From NCBI RefSeq assembly GCF_034134805.1, contig NZ_CP139419.1, positions 1,054,001-1,118,000 on the forward strand: a stretch of DNA of 64,000 nucleotides, written 5' to 3'. The notes under the pieces were generated by a model that was not told where the DNA came from, searched no databases, and worked only from the letters and a program-made list of their open reading frames with translations. This stretch comes from Streptococcus sp. S5. GTDB taxonomy: Bacteria; Bacillota; Bacilli; Lactobacillales; Streptococcaceae. Both the position numbers and the translations under genes were made by a program. The number at the start of each line of letters is the position of its first letter. The first letter of the stretch is position 1. Shown here in pieces: positions 34,820 through 43,481 of the stretch.

Positions 34820-34870
34820 AACTAGATAATAACATTAATAAAAACTCCTGTCAAGAAAATTTGAAAAATA

Positions 34871-34879
34871 TGGTACAAT
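34871..34879 (+). promoter_or_regulatory. yaaA extended -10, predicted leaderless
   Basis: TGG-TACAAT with TACAAT at 34874-34879; seven bases later is 34886, the A of the ATG. No Shine-Dalgarno precedes the start. Confidence 0.55.
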
Positions 34880-34885
34880 AGACCT

Positions 34886-35611
34886 ATGAAACTATTAATT
34901 CCATCCGCCAAAGAACTGAACGAACAGGCTCGTATCGTCGAGCCCCAACCCTTGTCAGAGAAGACAAAAACCATCCTTCAAGCTATGAATCAATTCTCGC
35001 TAACAGAATTAGCGACCTTTTACGGGATCTCAGAGGAAAGAGCTCTAGTAGAAAAGGAAAGAATTGGGGCTCTGTTAGCTGGGAGTGCTAAAACCTATCC
35101 TGCTTTGGAACTGTTTGATGGCCTTATGTATCGTAGTATCGAGCGTCAAGACTTATCCGAAAAAGAGTAGGCTTATCTGCAGGAGCATTTGTTAATCACG
35201 ACTGCTTTATATGGTGTGCTACCTGCCTATGAAGGGATTGCTCCCCATCGCTTGGATTTTATGATGAAGCTAAAACCAGCTGGAAAATCTCTAAAGGTAC
35301 TCTGGAAAGAGGACTATGATCAGGCAGTAGAAGATGAAGAACAGATCTTATCTCTTTTGTCTTCTGAGTTTGAACAAGTCTTTTCAAAAGCCATTCGTGA
35401 GCGAATGATTCGGATCAAATTCATGGAGAATCGTGGTGGGACCCTGAAGATTCACTCGACGATTTCAAAAAAAGCACGTGGGGCCATGGTGACAGCTATG
35501 ATGAAGGAAGAAATCATCCATCTAGAAGATCTGAAATCATTAGAAGTAGCAGGTTTCTCTTATCGTGAGGATTTATCGCAAGAGAAGGAATGGGTCTTTG
35601 TGAAAGAATAA
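34886..35611 (+). pseudogene. yaaA: yaaA (peroxide-stress/iron protein) interrupted by an in-frame amber codon
   Basis: YaaA/DUF328 binds DNA and limits iron-driven damage under peroxide stress. The reading frame is continuous over 242 codons except TAG at 35168-35170: DLSEKE, stop, AYLQEHLLITTALYGVLPAYEG. Both sides read like normal YaaA, with the N-terminal LLIPSAKE and the C-terminal KFMENRGGTLKIHSTISKKARG. A single change (for example CAG or GAG to TAG) explains it. The downstream part has no ribosome binding site for its TTG at 35189, so full-length protein needs read-through. Strong terminator follows. Confidence 0.88.
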
Positions 35612-35613
35612 AT

Positions 35614-35649
35614 AAAAATATTCCTGAGAAGCGTCAGGAATATTTTTTT
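35614..35649 (+). terminator. yaaA terminator
   Basis: AAAAATATTCCTGA pairs with TCAGGAATATTTTT around a 6-nt loop. Long A/T flanks make it bidirectional. Confidence 0.92.
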
Positions 35650-35681
35650 GATCTATTAGATAAAGAGAATGCACGATGAAA

Positions 35682-35706
35682 ACTCCAAAATAGAGGATTT
35701 TGGAGT
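35682..35706 (-). terminator. Terminator of the MarR gene
   Basis: ACTCCAAAAT pairs with ATTTTGGAGT around a 5-nt loop; on the minus strand TTTTC follows. Confidence 0.75.
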
Positions 35707-35729
35707 CAGAATCGTCTTGAGCAGTAGGC

Positions 35730-36176
35730 TTAGGCGATATGTTTGAATTTCTTCAAGAGTTCTGTCAACTCAGCTTGCTCACCACTATTAAAGACTTGCA
35801 TCAAGCGTTGAATATTTTTGATATGATCTGGAAGAGCTTCTTCGATCTTTTTACGACCGGCATCTGTAATAGATACAAGATAAGCACGGCGGTCTTCTGG
35901 ATCGGTTTCGCGTGTAATCCAACCATCGCGGACCATATTGCGAATAACCACAGTCATATTTCCAGAGGTCGCAAGAATGCTATCAATCAGATCTTGAATG
36001 CGGAGATCGCCTTTGCTGTACAAGGTCTCAAGTACAGAGAATTGAGTTGGTGTCAACTGGTGCTTTTTAAAGATATGAGCCTCAGAGGCACGGATCAATC
36101 GTTCTGCCTTGTGGAAGACGATCATGGTTTTTAAATCTACGTTTGCTTCTTTGAATAATCTCTTTAAATTTTCCAT
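35730..36176 (-). CDS. MarR-family transcriptional regulator
   Basis: Winged-helix repressor of 148 residues. The core KHQLTPTQFSVLETLYSKGDL, DSILATSGNMTVVIRNMVRDGW and the wing TDPEDRRAYLVSITDAGRKK are diagnostic for MarR. The regulated gene and ligand are unknown; FabT-like or oxidant sensing is possible, but no cysteine sensor is visible. It diverges from the ypmB-like gene, and the 231-bp AT-rich spacer (36177-36407) holds both promoters; it has no other gene. Autoregulation is likely. Confidence 0.9.
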   Translation of the reverse strand: MENLKRLFKEANVDLKTMIVFHKAERLIRASEAHIFKKHQLTPTQFSVLETLYSKGDLRIQDLIDSILATSGNMTVVIRNMVRDGWITRETDPEDRRAYLVSITDAGRKKIEEALPDHIKNIQRLMQVFNSGEQAELTELLKKFKHIA

Positions 36177-36395
36177 ATCTATATTTTATCAATAAATAGT
36201 ATTTCTGTCGTTTAATTTTATTTTCAAATTAGTTACAAAATTGTGACAAATTTATTAAACTATGAACAAATGATAGCAAAGGTGTTAATTTTACTTTGCT
36301 TATCAAACAATTTTATACTAAAACATTGTAACAGGTATGAAATATTAGTAACAATTCTTTCTTGAAAATCTATAGAATTCTAGGTGGCTTTGGTG

Positions 36396-36401
36396 TATAA
36401 T
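36396..36401 (+). promoter_or_regulatory. -10 TATAAT of ypmB-like gene, predicted leaderless
   Basis: TATAAT at 36396-36401 places the start site at 36408, the G of the GTG start. An upstream in-frame GTG (36384) would put the -10 inside the coding sequence. Confidence 0.5.
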
Positions 36402-36407
36402 GAGGGA

Positions 36408-36881
36408 GTGAAACAGAAAAATAATCTTTTTATAGTATGGCAACATATAATAGGAATCTGTATCTTAGTGTTGACGGTCCTTTTTTCTTGGCTATTTCTT
36501 GCTGAAAAAACTTCTGTTCGCTTGCAGGATCAAATGGCGCAAGCAAGAAAAATAGCTCTGTCTCACTCTTCGATTGCGACTATTGAGACGGAGAGTTTCT
36601 TTCATGGCAAAGAAGCCTATCTTTCCTTCATTGGCAAGGACCAAGAGGGGCAAGATCTAGCGGTTTTGGTGGCGCAGGCGGATGATGCAGTCTATACCTA
36701 CCCTTTGAAAGAAGGAGTTAGTTCCAAAGAGGCAGCTTCTGTCGTCAAAGAGAAGAGTCAGGACGCGATTGATCGGGTAACTTTTGGACGCTTTAAAGGC
36801 AAACCGATCTGGGAAGTCAAGGCTGGGAGCTCTTATTATGTGGTGGATTTCAAGACTGGGAAAGTCACCGGTGTTATTTAA
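36408..36881 (+). CDS. YpmB-like DUF5590 membrane-anchored protein
   Basis: Encodes 157 residues starting at GTG 36408 (V/MKQKNNLFIVW). One N-terminal span (about 9-28) and an extracytoplasmic domain with a duplicated PepSY-like fold (DFKTGKVTGVI at the end). It resembles YpmB of B. subtilis, and the same order ypmB-aspB-asnS occurs there, which supports the call. Function unknown. aspB follows after 16 bp with AGGAGG. Confidence 0.82.
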   Translation: MKQKNNLFIVWQHIIGICILVLTVLFSWLFLAEKTSVRLQDQMAQARKIALSHSSIATIETESFFHGKEAYLSFIGKDQEGQDLAVLVAQADDAVYTYPLKEGVSSKEAASVVKEKSQDAIDRVTFGRFKGKPIWEVKAGSSYYVVDFKTGKVTGVI

Positions 36882-36897
36882 GATTTGAGGAGGAAAT

Positions 36898-38076
36898 ATG
36901 AAATTATCAAATCGTGTATTGGAAATGGAAGAAAGTGTGACCTTGGCTGCAAATGCGCGTGCCAAAGCTTTGGCAGCAGAAGGTCGTGATATCTTAAGTT
37001 TGACCCTGGGTCAACCTGACTTTGCGACTCCAAAAAATATTCAAGAAGCAGCAGTCGCATCGATCGAGGATGGTCGCGCTAGCTTTTATACGGTAGCATC
37101 TGGACTTCCAGAATTGAAGGATGCCATTAGCGACTACATGAAAGAGTTTTATGGCTATGCTGTGAACCGGAATGAAGTAGTGGTCGGTACTGGTGCTAAG
37201 TTTATCCTCTATGCCTTCTTTACTTCTGTCATCAATCCAGGTGATGAAGTCATCATTCCAACCCCTTGCTGGGTTTCTTATGTAGACCAGGTGAAGATGG
37301 TAGAAGGCACACCTGTTACTTTCCAAACAACAGAAGAAAATCACTTCAAGGCAACGGTAGAGCAATTGGAAGCAGCACGGACAGACAAGACCAAGGTTGT
37401 CTTGCTGAATTCGCCATCCAATCCAACAGGAATGATCTACAGTAAAGAAGAACTCGAAGCAATCGGAAACTGGGCTGTCGAGCATGATATCTTGATTTTG
37501 GCAGACGATATCTATGGGCGATTAGTATACAATGGCAATACCTTTACGCCCATTTCTAGCTTATCAGAAGCGATTCGCAAGCAAACCATCGTGATTAACG
37601 GAGTTTCTAAAACCTATGCTATGACTGGTTGGCGGGTTGGTTTTGCTGTAGGAGATTCTGAGATTATCGGAGCTATGGCCAAGGTGATCAGCCAAACAAC
37701 TTCCAACTTAACAACCGTTTCCCAATATGCCGCAATCGAAGCCCTCACAGGAGACCAATCTTCTATTGAGATCATGCGTCAAGCTTTTGAGGAACGCTTG
37801 AATACTATTTATCCTTTGTTGAATGAAGTACCTGGTTTTGAAGCCATCAAACCTCAAGGAGCCTTCTATCTCTTCCCAAATGTCAAGAAGGCCATGGAGA
37901 TGAAGGGCTATACGGATGTGACGGAATTTACCACTGCAATTTTAGAAGAAGCAGAGGTTGCTTTAGTAACGGGAGCTGGCTTTGGTGCCCCTGAAAATAT
38001 TCGCTTGTCTTATGCGACAGATTTGGACACCCTGAAAGAGGCTGTTCGCCGACTCAAGGCCTTTATGGAAAAATAA
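36898..38076 (+). CDS. aspB: PLP-dependent aspartate-type aminotransferase
   Basis: Class I aminotransferase of 392 residues, likely aspartate transaminase. The PLP lysine lies in SKTYAMTGWRVG (near 234-245); NSPSNPTGMIYS and DDIYGRLVY are the Asn and Asp/Tyr cofactor contacts, and the C-terminal NIRLSYAT provides the substrate carboxylate arginine. ATG follows GAGGAGGAAAT. A hairpin at 38084 separates it from asnS, though the pairing with asnS fits provision of aspartate for Asn-tRNA/asparagine supply. Confidence 0.92.
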   Translation: MKLSNRVLEMEESVTLAANARAKALAAEGRDILSLTLGQPDFATPKNIQEAAVASIEDGRASFYTVASGLPELKDAISDYMKEFYGYAVNRNEVVVGTGAKFILYAFFTSVINPGDEVIIPTPCWVSYVDQVKMVEGTPVTFQTTEENHFKATVEQLEAARTDKTKVVLLNSPSNPTGMIYSKEELEAIGNWAVEHDILILADDIYGRLVYNGNTFTPISSLSEAIRKQTIVINGVSKTYAMTGWRVGFAVGDSEIIGAMAKVISQTTSNLTTVSQYAAIEALTGDQSSIEIMRQAFEERLNTIYPLLNEVPGFEAIKPQGAFYLFPNVKKAMEMKGYTDVTEFTTAILEEAEVALVTGAGFGAPENIRLSYATDLDTLKEAVRRLKAFMEK

Positions 38077-38083
38077 AATAGCA

Positions 38084-38115
38084 AGATCCTTAGTAATGAG
38101 CTGAGGATCTTTTTC
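38084..38115 (+). terminator. Terminator between aspB and asnS
   Basis: AGATCCT pairs with AGGATCT around a 13-nt loop, then TTTTC. A GATACAAT -10 for asnS lies near 38168-38175. Confidence 0.8.
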
Positions 38116-38227
38116 TTTAAAAAAAATCTGGTTTTCACAGGTAGAGCCTAGCACTGAAAGCCTTTTTATGATACAATTAAGAAGATAATGTCTTCGGACA
38201 AGTTTAACGAGAAAAGGAAGATGAATG

Positions 38228-39571
38228 ATGACAAAACGGATTACTATCATCGAAGTAAAAGACTATGTAGGTCAAGAAGTGACCATCGGTGCTTGGGTGG
38301 CCAACAAATCAGGTAAAGGAAAAATTGCTTTCTTGCAATTGCGTGACGGGACTGCCTTTTTCCAAGGTGTGGCTTTTAAACCAAACTTTATCGAAAAATT
38401 CGGCGAAGAAGTGGGGCTTGAAAAATTTGACACCATCAAACGCTTGAGCCAAGAAACCTCTGTCTTTGTAACAGGGATTGTCAAAGAAGACGAGCGTTCT
38501 AAATTTGGTTACGAATTGGATATTACAGACATCGAAGTGATCGGTGAATCTCAAGATTACCCAATCACTCCTAAAGAACACGGGACAGACTTCTTGATGG
38601 ACAACCGCCACTTGTGGTTGCGTTCACGCAAACAAGTCGCTGTCATGCAAATCCGTAATGCCATTATCTATGCAACTTATGAGTTCTTCGATAAGAACGG
38701 CTTCATGAAGTTTGATAGCCCAATTCTTTCAGGAAATGCGGCAGAAGATTCTACAGAACTTTTTGAAACAGACTACTTTGGAACACCAGCTTACTTGAGC
38801 CAATCAGGTCAGCTTTATCTCGAAGCTGGTGCTATGGCCCTTGGTCGCGTCTTTGACTTTGGACCAGTATTCCGTGCTGAAAAATCTAAGACTCGCCGTC
38901 ACTTGACTGAGTTCTGGATGATGGACGCTGAGTACTCTTACTTGACACACGATGAATCACTTGACTTGCAAGAAGCTTATGTAAAAGCCCTTCTTCAAGG
39001 TGTTTTGGACCGTGCACCTCAAGCCTTGGAAACCTTGGAACGTGATACAGAGCTCTTGAAACGCTACATTGCTGAACCATTCAAACGGATCACTTATGAT
39101 GAAGCCATTGATCTCTTGCAAGAGCATGAAAATGATGAAGATGCGGATTATGAGCATTTGGAACATGGTGATGACTTCGGCTCACCACATGAAACTTGGA
39201 TTTCAAACCACTTTGGTGTGCCAACATTTGTCATGAACTACCCAGCAGCTATCAAGGCCTTCTACATGAAACCAGTTCCTGGAAATCCAGAGCGCGTGCT
39301 TTGTGCAGACTTGCTTGCTCCAGAAGGCTATGGAGAAATCATCGGTGGCTCTATGCGTGAGGAAGACTACGATGCCCTTGTTGCAAAAATGGATGAACTT
39401 GGCATGGATCGTACAGAGTATGAATTCTACCTTGATCTTCGTAAATACGGTACAGTCCCACACGGTGGCTTTGGTATCGGTATCGAGCGTATGGTAACCT
39501 TCGCGGCTGGTACAAAACACATTCGTGAAGCCATTCCATTCCCACGTATGTTGCACCGTATCAAACCTTAA
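38228..39571 (+). CDS. asnS: Asparaginyl-tRNA synthetase
   Basis: Class IIb aminoacyl-tRNA synthetase of 447 residues charging tRNA-Asn. It has an OB-fold anticodon domain at the N-terminus ([20 protein letters not shown]) and the class II core with motif 2 [19 protein letters not shown] and motif 3 [12 protein letters not shown]. Of the two adjacent in-frame ATGs, 38228 is preferred because AAGGAAG then stands seven bases away and the N-terminus MTKRITII matches orthologues. No T-box structure was seen in the leader. Near-identical in my recollection to pneumococcal AsnS. Confidence 0.98.
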   Translation: MTKRITIIEVKDYVGQEVTIGAWVANKSGKGKIAFLQLRDGTAFFQGVAFKPNFIEKFGEEVGLEKFDTIKRLSQETSVFVTGIVKEDERSKFGYELDITDIEVIGESQDYPITPKEHGTDFLMDNRHLWLRSRKQVAVMQIRNAIIYATYEFFDKNGFMKFDSPILSGNAAEDSTELFETDYFGTPAYLSQSGQLYLEAGAMALGRVFDFGPVFRAEKSKTRRHLTEFWMMDAEYSYLTHDESLDLQEAYVKALLQGVLDRAPQALETLERDTELLKRYIAEPFKRITYDEAIDLLQEHENDEDADYEHLEHGDDFGSPHETWISNHFGVPTFVMNYPAAIKAFYMKPVPGNPERVLCADLLAPEGYGEIIGGSMREEDYDALVAKMDELGMDRTEYEFYLDLRKYGTVPHGGFGIGIERMVTFAAGTKHIREAIPFPRMLHRIKP

Positions 39572-39576
39572 TAGAC

Positions 39577-39606
39577 GTAAAAACGCCATTAGGCGTTTTT
39601 AACTTT
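39577..39606 (+). terminator. asnS terminator
   Basis: AAAAACGCC pairs with GGCGTTTTT around ATTA. Confidence 0.93.
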
Positions 39607-39641
39607 TATATCTGCTCCTAAAAACTATGAAAGGAATTTCA

Positions 39642-40379
39642 ATGCTGAAAATAGATATCATTGATGGGAAAGAATACGAGGATGGTCAGGGGTCTTTGAT
39701 CGCAGATCTAGACCATAGCATTCAACAGATGCTCAAGACCTCCTACCCGGAAAGTCAAATGGATGATTTTATCACCTATAAAAATTTGAGCCAATATTGT
39801 ATGGATTATCTTGGACAGATTATTGAGCGTGCCAATGATAAAAACGAAGCCATTAAACAGCAGGTGACAGGTGTCATGCCTGAAAGCGAGCGTCCCTTTA
39901 ACGTTGAAGATCGCTTGACAGCCAGTTATACTTTTGGCCAACGTGTGGCGGATTCTGTTGCTCACTTTGGTGGTTCATGGACTTTTATCATTAGTTTTAT
40001 CCTGATGATGGCTATTTGGATGTTGATTAATGTCTTGCATCCCTTTGGCTGGAATTTTGATCCTTACCCTTTCATCTTGCTCAATCTAGCACTTTCTACG
40101 ATTGCGGCGATTCAAGCTCCTTTGATCATGATGAGCCAAAACCGGGCGGCAGATTACGATCGCTTGCAAGCGCGAAATGACTTTAACGTCAATATGGAGT
40201 CGGAAAGAGAAATTCGCTTGTTGCATACGAAGATTGACCATATGGTGCAACAAGACCAGACGGATTTACTGGAAATTCAAAAGTTGCAAACCGAATTGTT
40301 GGTGTCCTTGTCTAATCAAGTGGCCCAGCTGCGTCAAGAAATGAATCAAGAAAAAATGAAGGAGGTGGAGAAGATGTAG
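39642..40379 (+). CDS. DUF1003 membrane protein
   Basis: Encodes 245 residues. A soluble N-terminal third is followed by the DUF1003 core with two spans (FIISFILMMAIWMLINVLHP near 115-135 and PFILLNLALSTIAAIQAPLI near 145-165) and the sequence MMSQNRAADYDRLQARNDFNVN that defines the family, then a coiled-coil tail to the end. Function unknown. ATG 39642 is chosen since AAAGGAA precedes it at good spacing; ATG 39627 is also in frame but lies on that RBS. Confidence 0.88.
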   Translation: MLKIDIIDGKEYEDGQGSLIADLDHSIQQMLKTSYPESQMDDFITYKNLSQYCMDYLGQIIERANDKNEAIKQQVTGVMPESERPFNVEDRLTASYTFGQRVADSVAHFGGSWTFIISFILMMAIWMLINVLHPFGWNFDPYPFILLNLALSTIAAIQAPLIMMSQNRAADYDRLQARNDFNVNMESEREIRLLHTKIDHMVQQDQTDLLEIQKLQTELLVSLSNQVAQLRQEMNQEKMKEVEKM

Positions 40380-40437
40380 GCAAATCTAAGTAAGTCTTTT
40401 AGAAACACTTATATAATCTATTGAAAGAGGAAAAACA

Positions 40438-41637
40438 ATGTTTAAAAGAACTTACAAACGCAATATTTCACTCCTAGCAGGTCTGGAATTTACATCTTAT
40501 TTTGGAATCACCAGTTTTTGGATTCTCTTTTTTATTCAAAATGGTCTTTCTTTGCTTCAGATTGGTTTATTAGAGAGTATCTTTCATGGGACGAGTCTCT
40601 TGTGCGAGATTCCATCTGGTATGTTAGCCGATCGCTTTAGCTACAAGACCAATCTCTATTTGGCTCGCTTGTCTAGCATTGGATCTTCAATCTTGATTTT
40701 ATTTGGTCAGGGGAATTTTTGGATCTATGCCATTGCTATGATGGTCAATGCTTGGTCTTATAATTTTGACTCGGGGACCAGTACCGCTTTCTTATTTGAT
40801 TCAGCGGTGGAAGCAGGTCAAAAAGACCGTTATCTTCAGATTTCTAGCTTCTTGTCTGGTGTGGCCGAAGTCACCCGAACTTTAGGTACAGTGGTGGCAG
40901 GCTTCTTTATTCACGGAGCATTGGCTTGGACCTATTATATTGCTATTGGGCTTTCCTTGCTTTCCATTCTTTTGATCTTTCTGATGAAAGAGCCAGAGAG
41001 CAAGAGTGATGAAAGAAATCATTTGACCTTAAAGCGGATATTGGAGGTAGTGAAACAAGAATGGCAGGAAAAACCAGTCTTGTTTTACTGGATGCTCACC
41101 TATCAGTTGGTAGGGACCATCATGTGTATGTTTTATTTTTACTACCAACAGAAAATCAGTGACTTAGCCAGTTGGCAAGTTTCACTCATCATGTTGATTG
41201 GTAGTGGATTCAATCTCCTAGCGGTTTATTTGGCTAGTCAAATCGGGAAAAAATGGAATAGTAATCAAGTCTTTCCGATTCTGGTTGCACTGACTGGGTT
41301 GGCCTTGTTTTTGGTAGGTGTGAAGACTCCATTCGCCTATTTAAGTGTCTATCTCTTGACCAATGCCCTTTATGCCGTTTATCAACCCATCTACTACAAT
41401 GATTTACAAGCTTATCTGCCTTCCAGTGTGCGAGCAACCATGCTGAGTATCAATTCCATGATGTTTAGTCTATCTATGATTGTCATTTTCCCACTGACTG
41501 GTTGGTTCATTGATAGTTGTGGATTTGTAGCAGTCTTTCTTGTATTAGGCCTTATCACGCTATTCTCTTTCCCTCTCTTGATGTTTGGGTTGGGGAAAAT
41601 GGGCAAGATCTTAAGCAAGGTAACAAAGAAGGAATAA
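40438..41637 (+). CDS. MFS transporter
   Basis: Major facilitator protein of 399 residues with about twelve spans. The loop 2-3 signature reads SGMLADRFSYKTNLYLARL (near 60-80), a variant of GxxxDRxGRR, and a charged central loop separates the two halves (EPESKSDERNH near 182-192). Substrate is not readable; drug or sugar efflux is possible. RBS AGAGGAAAAAACA precedes ATG. The transcript ends at 41667-41698. It sits just upstream of an ABC exporter pair, suggesting an export-related neighbourhood. Confidence 0.85.
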   Translation: MFKRTYKRNISLLAGLEFTSYFGITSFWILFFIQNGLSLLQIGLLESIFHGTSLLCEIPSGMLADRFSYKTNLYLARLSSIGSSILILFGQGNFWIYAIAMMVNAWSYNFDSGTSTAFLFDSAVEAGQKDRYLQISSFLSGVAEVTRTLGTVVAGFFIHGALAWTYYIAIGLSLLSILLIFLMKEPESKSDERNHLTLKRILEVVKQEWQEKPVLFYWMLTYQLVGTIMCMFYFYYQQKISDLASWQVSLIMLIGSGFNLLAVYLASQIGKKWNSNQVFPILVALTGLALFLVGVKTPFAYLSVYLLTNALYAVYQPIYYNDLQAYLPSSVRATMLSINSMMFSLSMIVIFPLTGWFIDSCGFVAVFLVLGLITLFSFPLLMFGLGKMGKILSKVTKKE

Positions 41638-41666
41638 GATTTCTGACCTTCATTTGGTCAGTATTC

Positions 41667-41698
41667 AACTCTCTCTGCTCTGTAGGGGGAGTTTTTTC
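41667..41698 (+). terminator. Terminator after MFS gene
   Basis: AACTCTCTC pairs with GGGGGAGTT (two T-G pairs) around a 9-nt loop, then TTTT. A smaller CTGACC/GGTCAG hairpin lies before it (41643-41661). Confidence 0.8.
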
Positions 41699-41753
41699 AT
41701 CTTAAGAATTTGTGGTAAAATATGTATATCCATTAAAAAAAGAATCGAGTCGT

Positions 41754-43481
41754 ATGAAATCATTATTGAAGTATTTTAAGGGCTATCTATGGGAAACTTT
41801 TCTAGGGCCCGTGTTTAAGCTTTTAGAAGCTATTTTCGAATTGTGTGTCCCCTTAATCATCGCCCACTTAGTCGATCAGGTCATTCCGAAAAAGGAAACG
41901 AGCGCGGTGGTGATGACGGTCGGTGTTTTGTTTTTATTTGCGAGCTTTGGTGTTGTCGTAGCTATTACGGCCCAGTATTTTTCTTCTAAAGCAGCTGTCG
42001 GCTTTACCCGCGAGATGACCAAGGATTTGTATGATAAGATCTTATCACTTCCAAAGGACAAGAGAGATAGGATCGGGACTTCTAGTTTGGTAACCCGTCT
42101 CACTTCTGATACCTATCAAATCCAGGTTGGGATCAACCAATTCTTGCGTCTCTTTTTGAGGGCACCGATCATTGTCTTTGGATCTATCATCATGGCCTTC
42201 ACCATCAGTCCTAAACTCACTCTTTGGTTCTTGGGGATGGTGGCGATTTTAACCCTGATTATTGTGATCATGTCACGGATTGTCAATCCGCTATTTGCTA
42301 AGATTCGGAAAATCACAGACCGAATGGTTACGGTGACGCGTCAGCAATTTCAAGGGATGCGGGTGATTCGGGCCTTTGGACAAGATGCTAGTGAATTAGA
42401 GGATTTTAGAGAGGTCAATCAGGACTACAAGATCTGGCAAATTCGTGCTGGTATCTGGTCTAGTTTGGTGAGTCCCTTGACCTTCCTTGTGGTCAATACG
42501 ACCTTGGTTTGTGTCATTTGGCAAGGACAATTGAATATCTCTGCTGGTCTTTTAACCCAAGGGATGTTGGTCGCTTTGGTCAATTATTTATTGCAAATTT
42601 TAACAGAATTGATCAAGCTGGCTATGCTGGTCACGTCTTTAAATGTCAGCTATATTTCTGCCAAGCGTGTCCAAGAGATTTTTGATTTGAAGGAAGAAGA
42701 CCTCTTAGAAGCTTTGCCAGTAGAAACTGCAAGAGAGCAAGAAGCGATCAGCGCCCAGAAAGTTTCTTTCACTTATCCAACTGCTTCAAGCCCGGCTCTA
42801 GAAGATATTTCCTTTGATCTGGATCATGGACAGATGTTGGGAATTATCGGTGGTACAGGATCTGGGAAATCCACCCTGGTTCAGTTATTGAGTCATTTGT
42901 ATGCCGTGAGTCATGGGAAATTAGCCCTCTATCACCAAGGTCACTCTCCTAAAACTCTCAAGGAGTGGCGGGAGTGGGTAGCTGTTGTCCCACAGAAGGC
43001 AGAGCTCTTTAGAGGGACTATCCGCTCGAATCTCTTACTAGGGATGGAAGAAAATCTATCGGATGAAGATTTGTGGTGGGCCTTAGAAACTGCTCAGGCG
43101 GCTGATTTTGTCCGTGAAAAAGAAGGACAACTCGATGAGCCAGTGGAAGCCTTTGGTCGAAATTTCTCAGGTGGTCAACGCCAGCGGTTGACCATTGCGC
43201 GTGCCCTTTTGAAGAAGGCTCCTTTCTTGATTTTGGATGATTCGACCTCCGCCTTGGATTATTTGACGGAAGCTCGTCTCTTAAAATCGATTAAAGAAGA
43301 ATTGAGTGATACGAGTTTGATCCTAGTATCACAACGAACCAATAGTCTCAAGTCTGCTGATCAGATTTTGGTCTTGAACAAGGGACATCAAGTAGGACTG
43401 GGAAATCATGATTTCCTTTTGTCTACCAATGAGATTTATCAAGAAATTCATTATTCACAACACGGGAGGGAGGAAGCATGA
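41754..43481 (+). CDS. Second heterodimeric ABC exporter, subunit A (degenerate site)
   Basis: Half-transporter of 575 residues: six spans, then ATPase with Walker A GGTGSGKST, signature FSGGQRQR and Walker B FLILDDSTSALD, where Asp replaces the catalytic Glu. ATG 41754 is used; the upstream in-frame GTG (41712) overlaps a TAAAAT -10 (41716-41721). Start and stop spacing to subunit B is a 4-bp overlap. Sequence and signature differ from the pair at 28475, so this is a separate exporter, not a recent copy. Confidence 0.9.
   Translation: MKSLLKYFKGYLWETFLGPVFKLLEAIFELCVPLIIAHLVDQVIPKKETSAVVMTVGVLFLFASFGVVVAITAQYFSSKAAVGFTREMTKDLYDKILSLPKDKRDRIGTSSLVTRLTSDTYQIQVGINQFLRLFLRAPIIVFGSIIMAFTISPKLTLWFLGMVAILTLIIVIMSRIVNPLFAKIRKITDRMVTVTRQQFQGMRVIRAFGQDASELEDFREVNQDYKIWQIRAGIWSSLVSPLTFLVVNTTLVCVIWQGQLNISAGLLTQGMLVALVNYLLQILTELIKLAMLVTSLNVSYISAKRVQEIFDLKEEDLLEALPVETAREQEAISAQKVSFTYPTASSPALEDISFDLDHGQMLGIIGGTGSGKSTLVQLLSHLYAVSHGKLALYHQGHSPKTLKEWREWVAVVPQKAELFRGTIRSNLLLGMEENLSDEDLWWALETAQAADFVREKEGQLDEPVEAFGRNFSGGQRQRLTIARALLKKAPFLILDDSTSALDYLTEARLLKSIKEELSDTSLILVSQRTNSLKSADQILVLNKGHQVGLGNHDFLLSTNEIYQEIHYSQHGREEA

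Noticed and set aside
35168..35170. TAG in yaaA as a recoded pyrrolysine codon
   Set aside because: Pyrrolysine decoding is not known in streptococci and no supporting genes are seen; a nonsense mutation is simpler.
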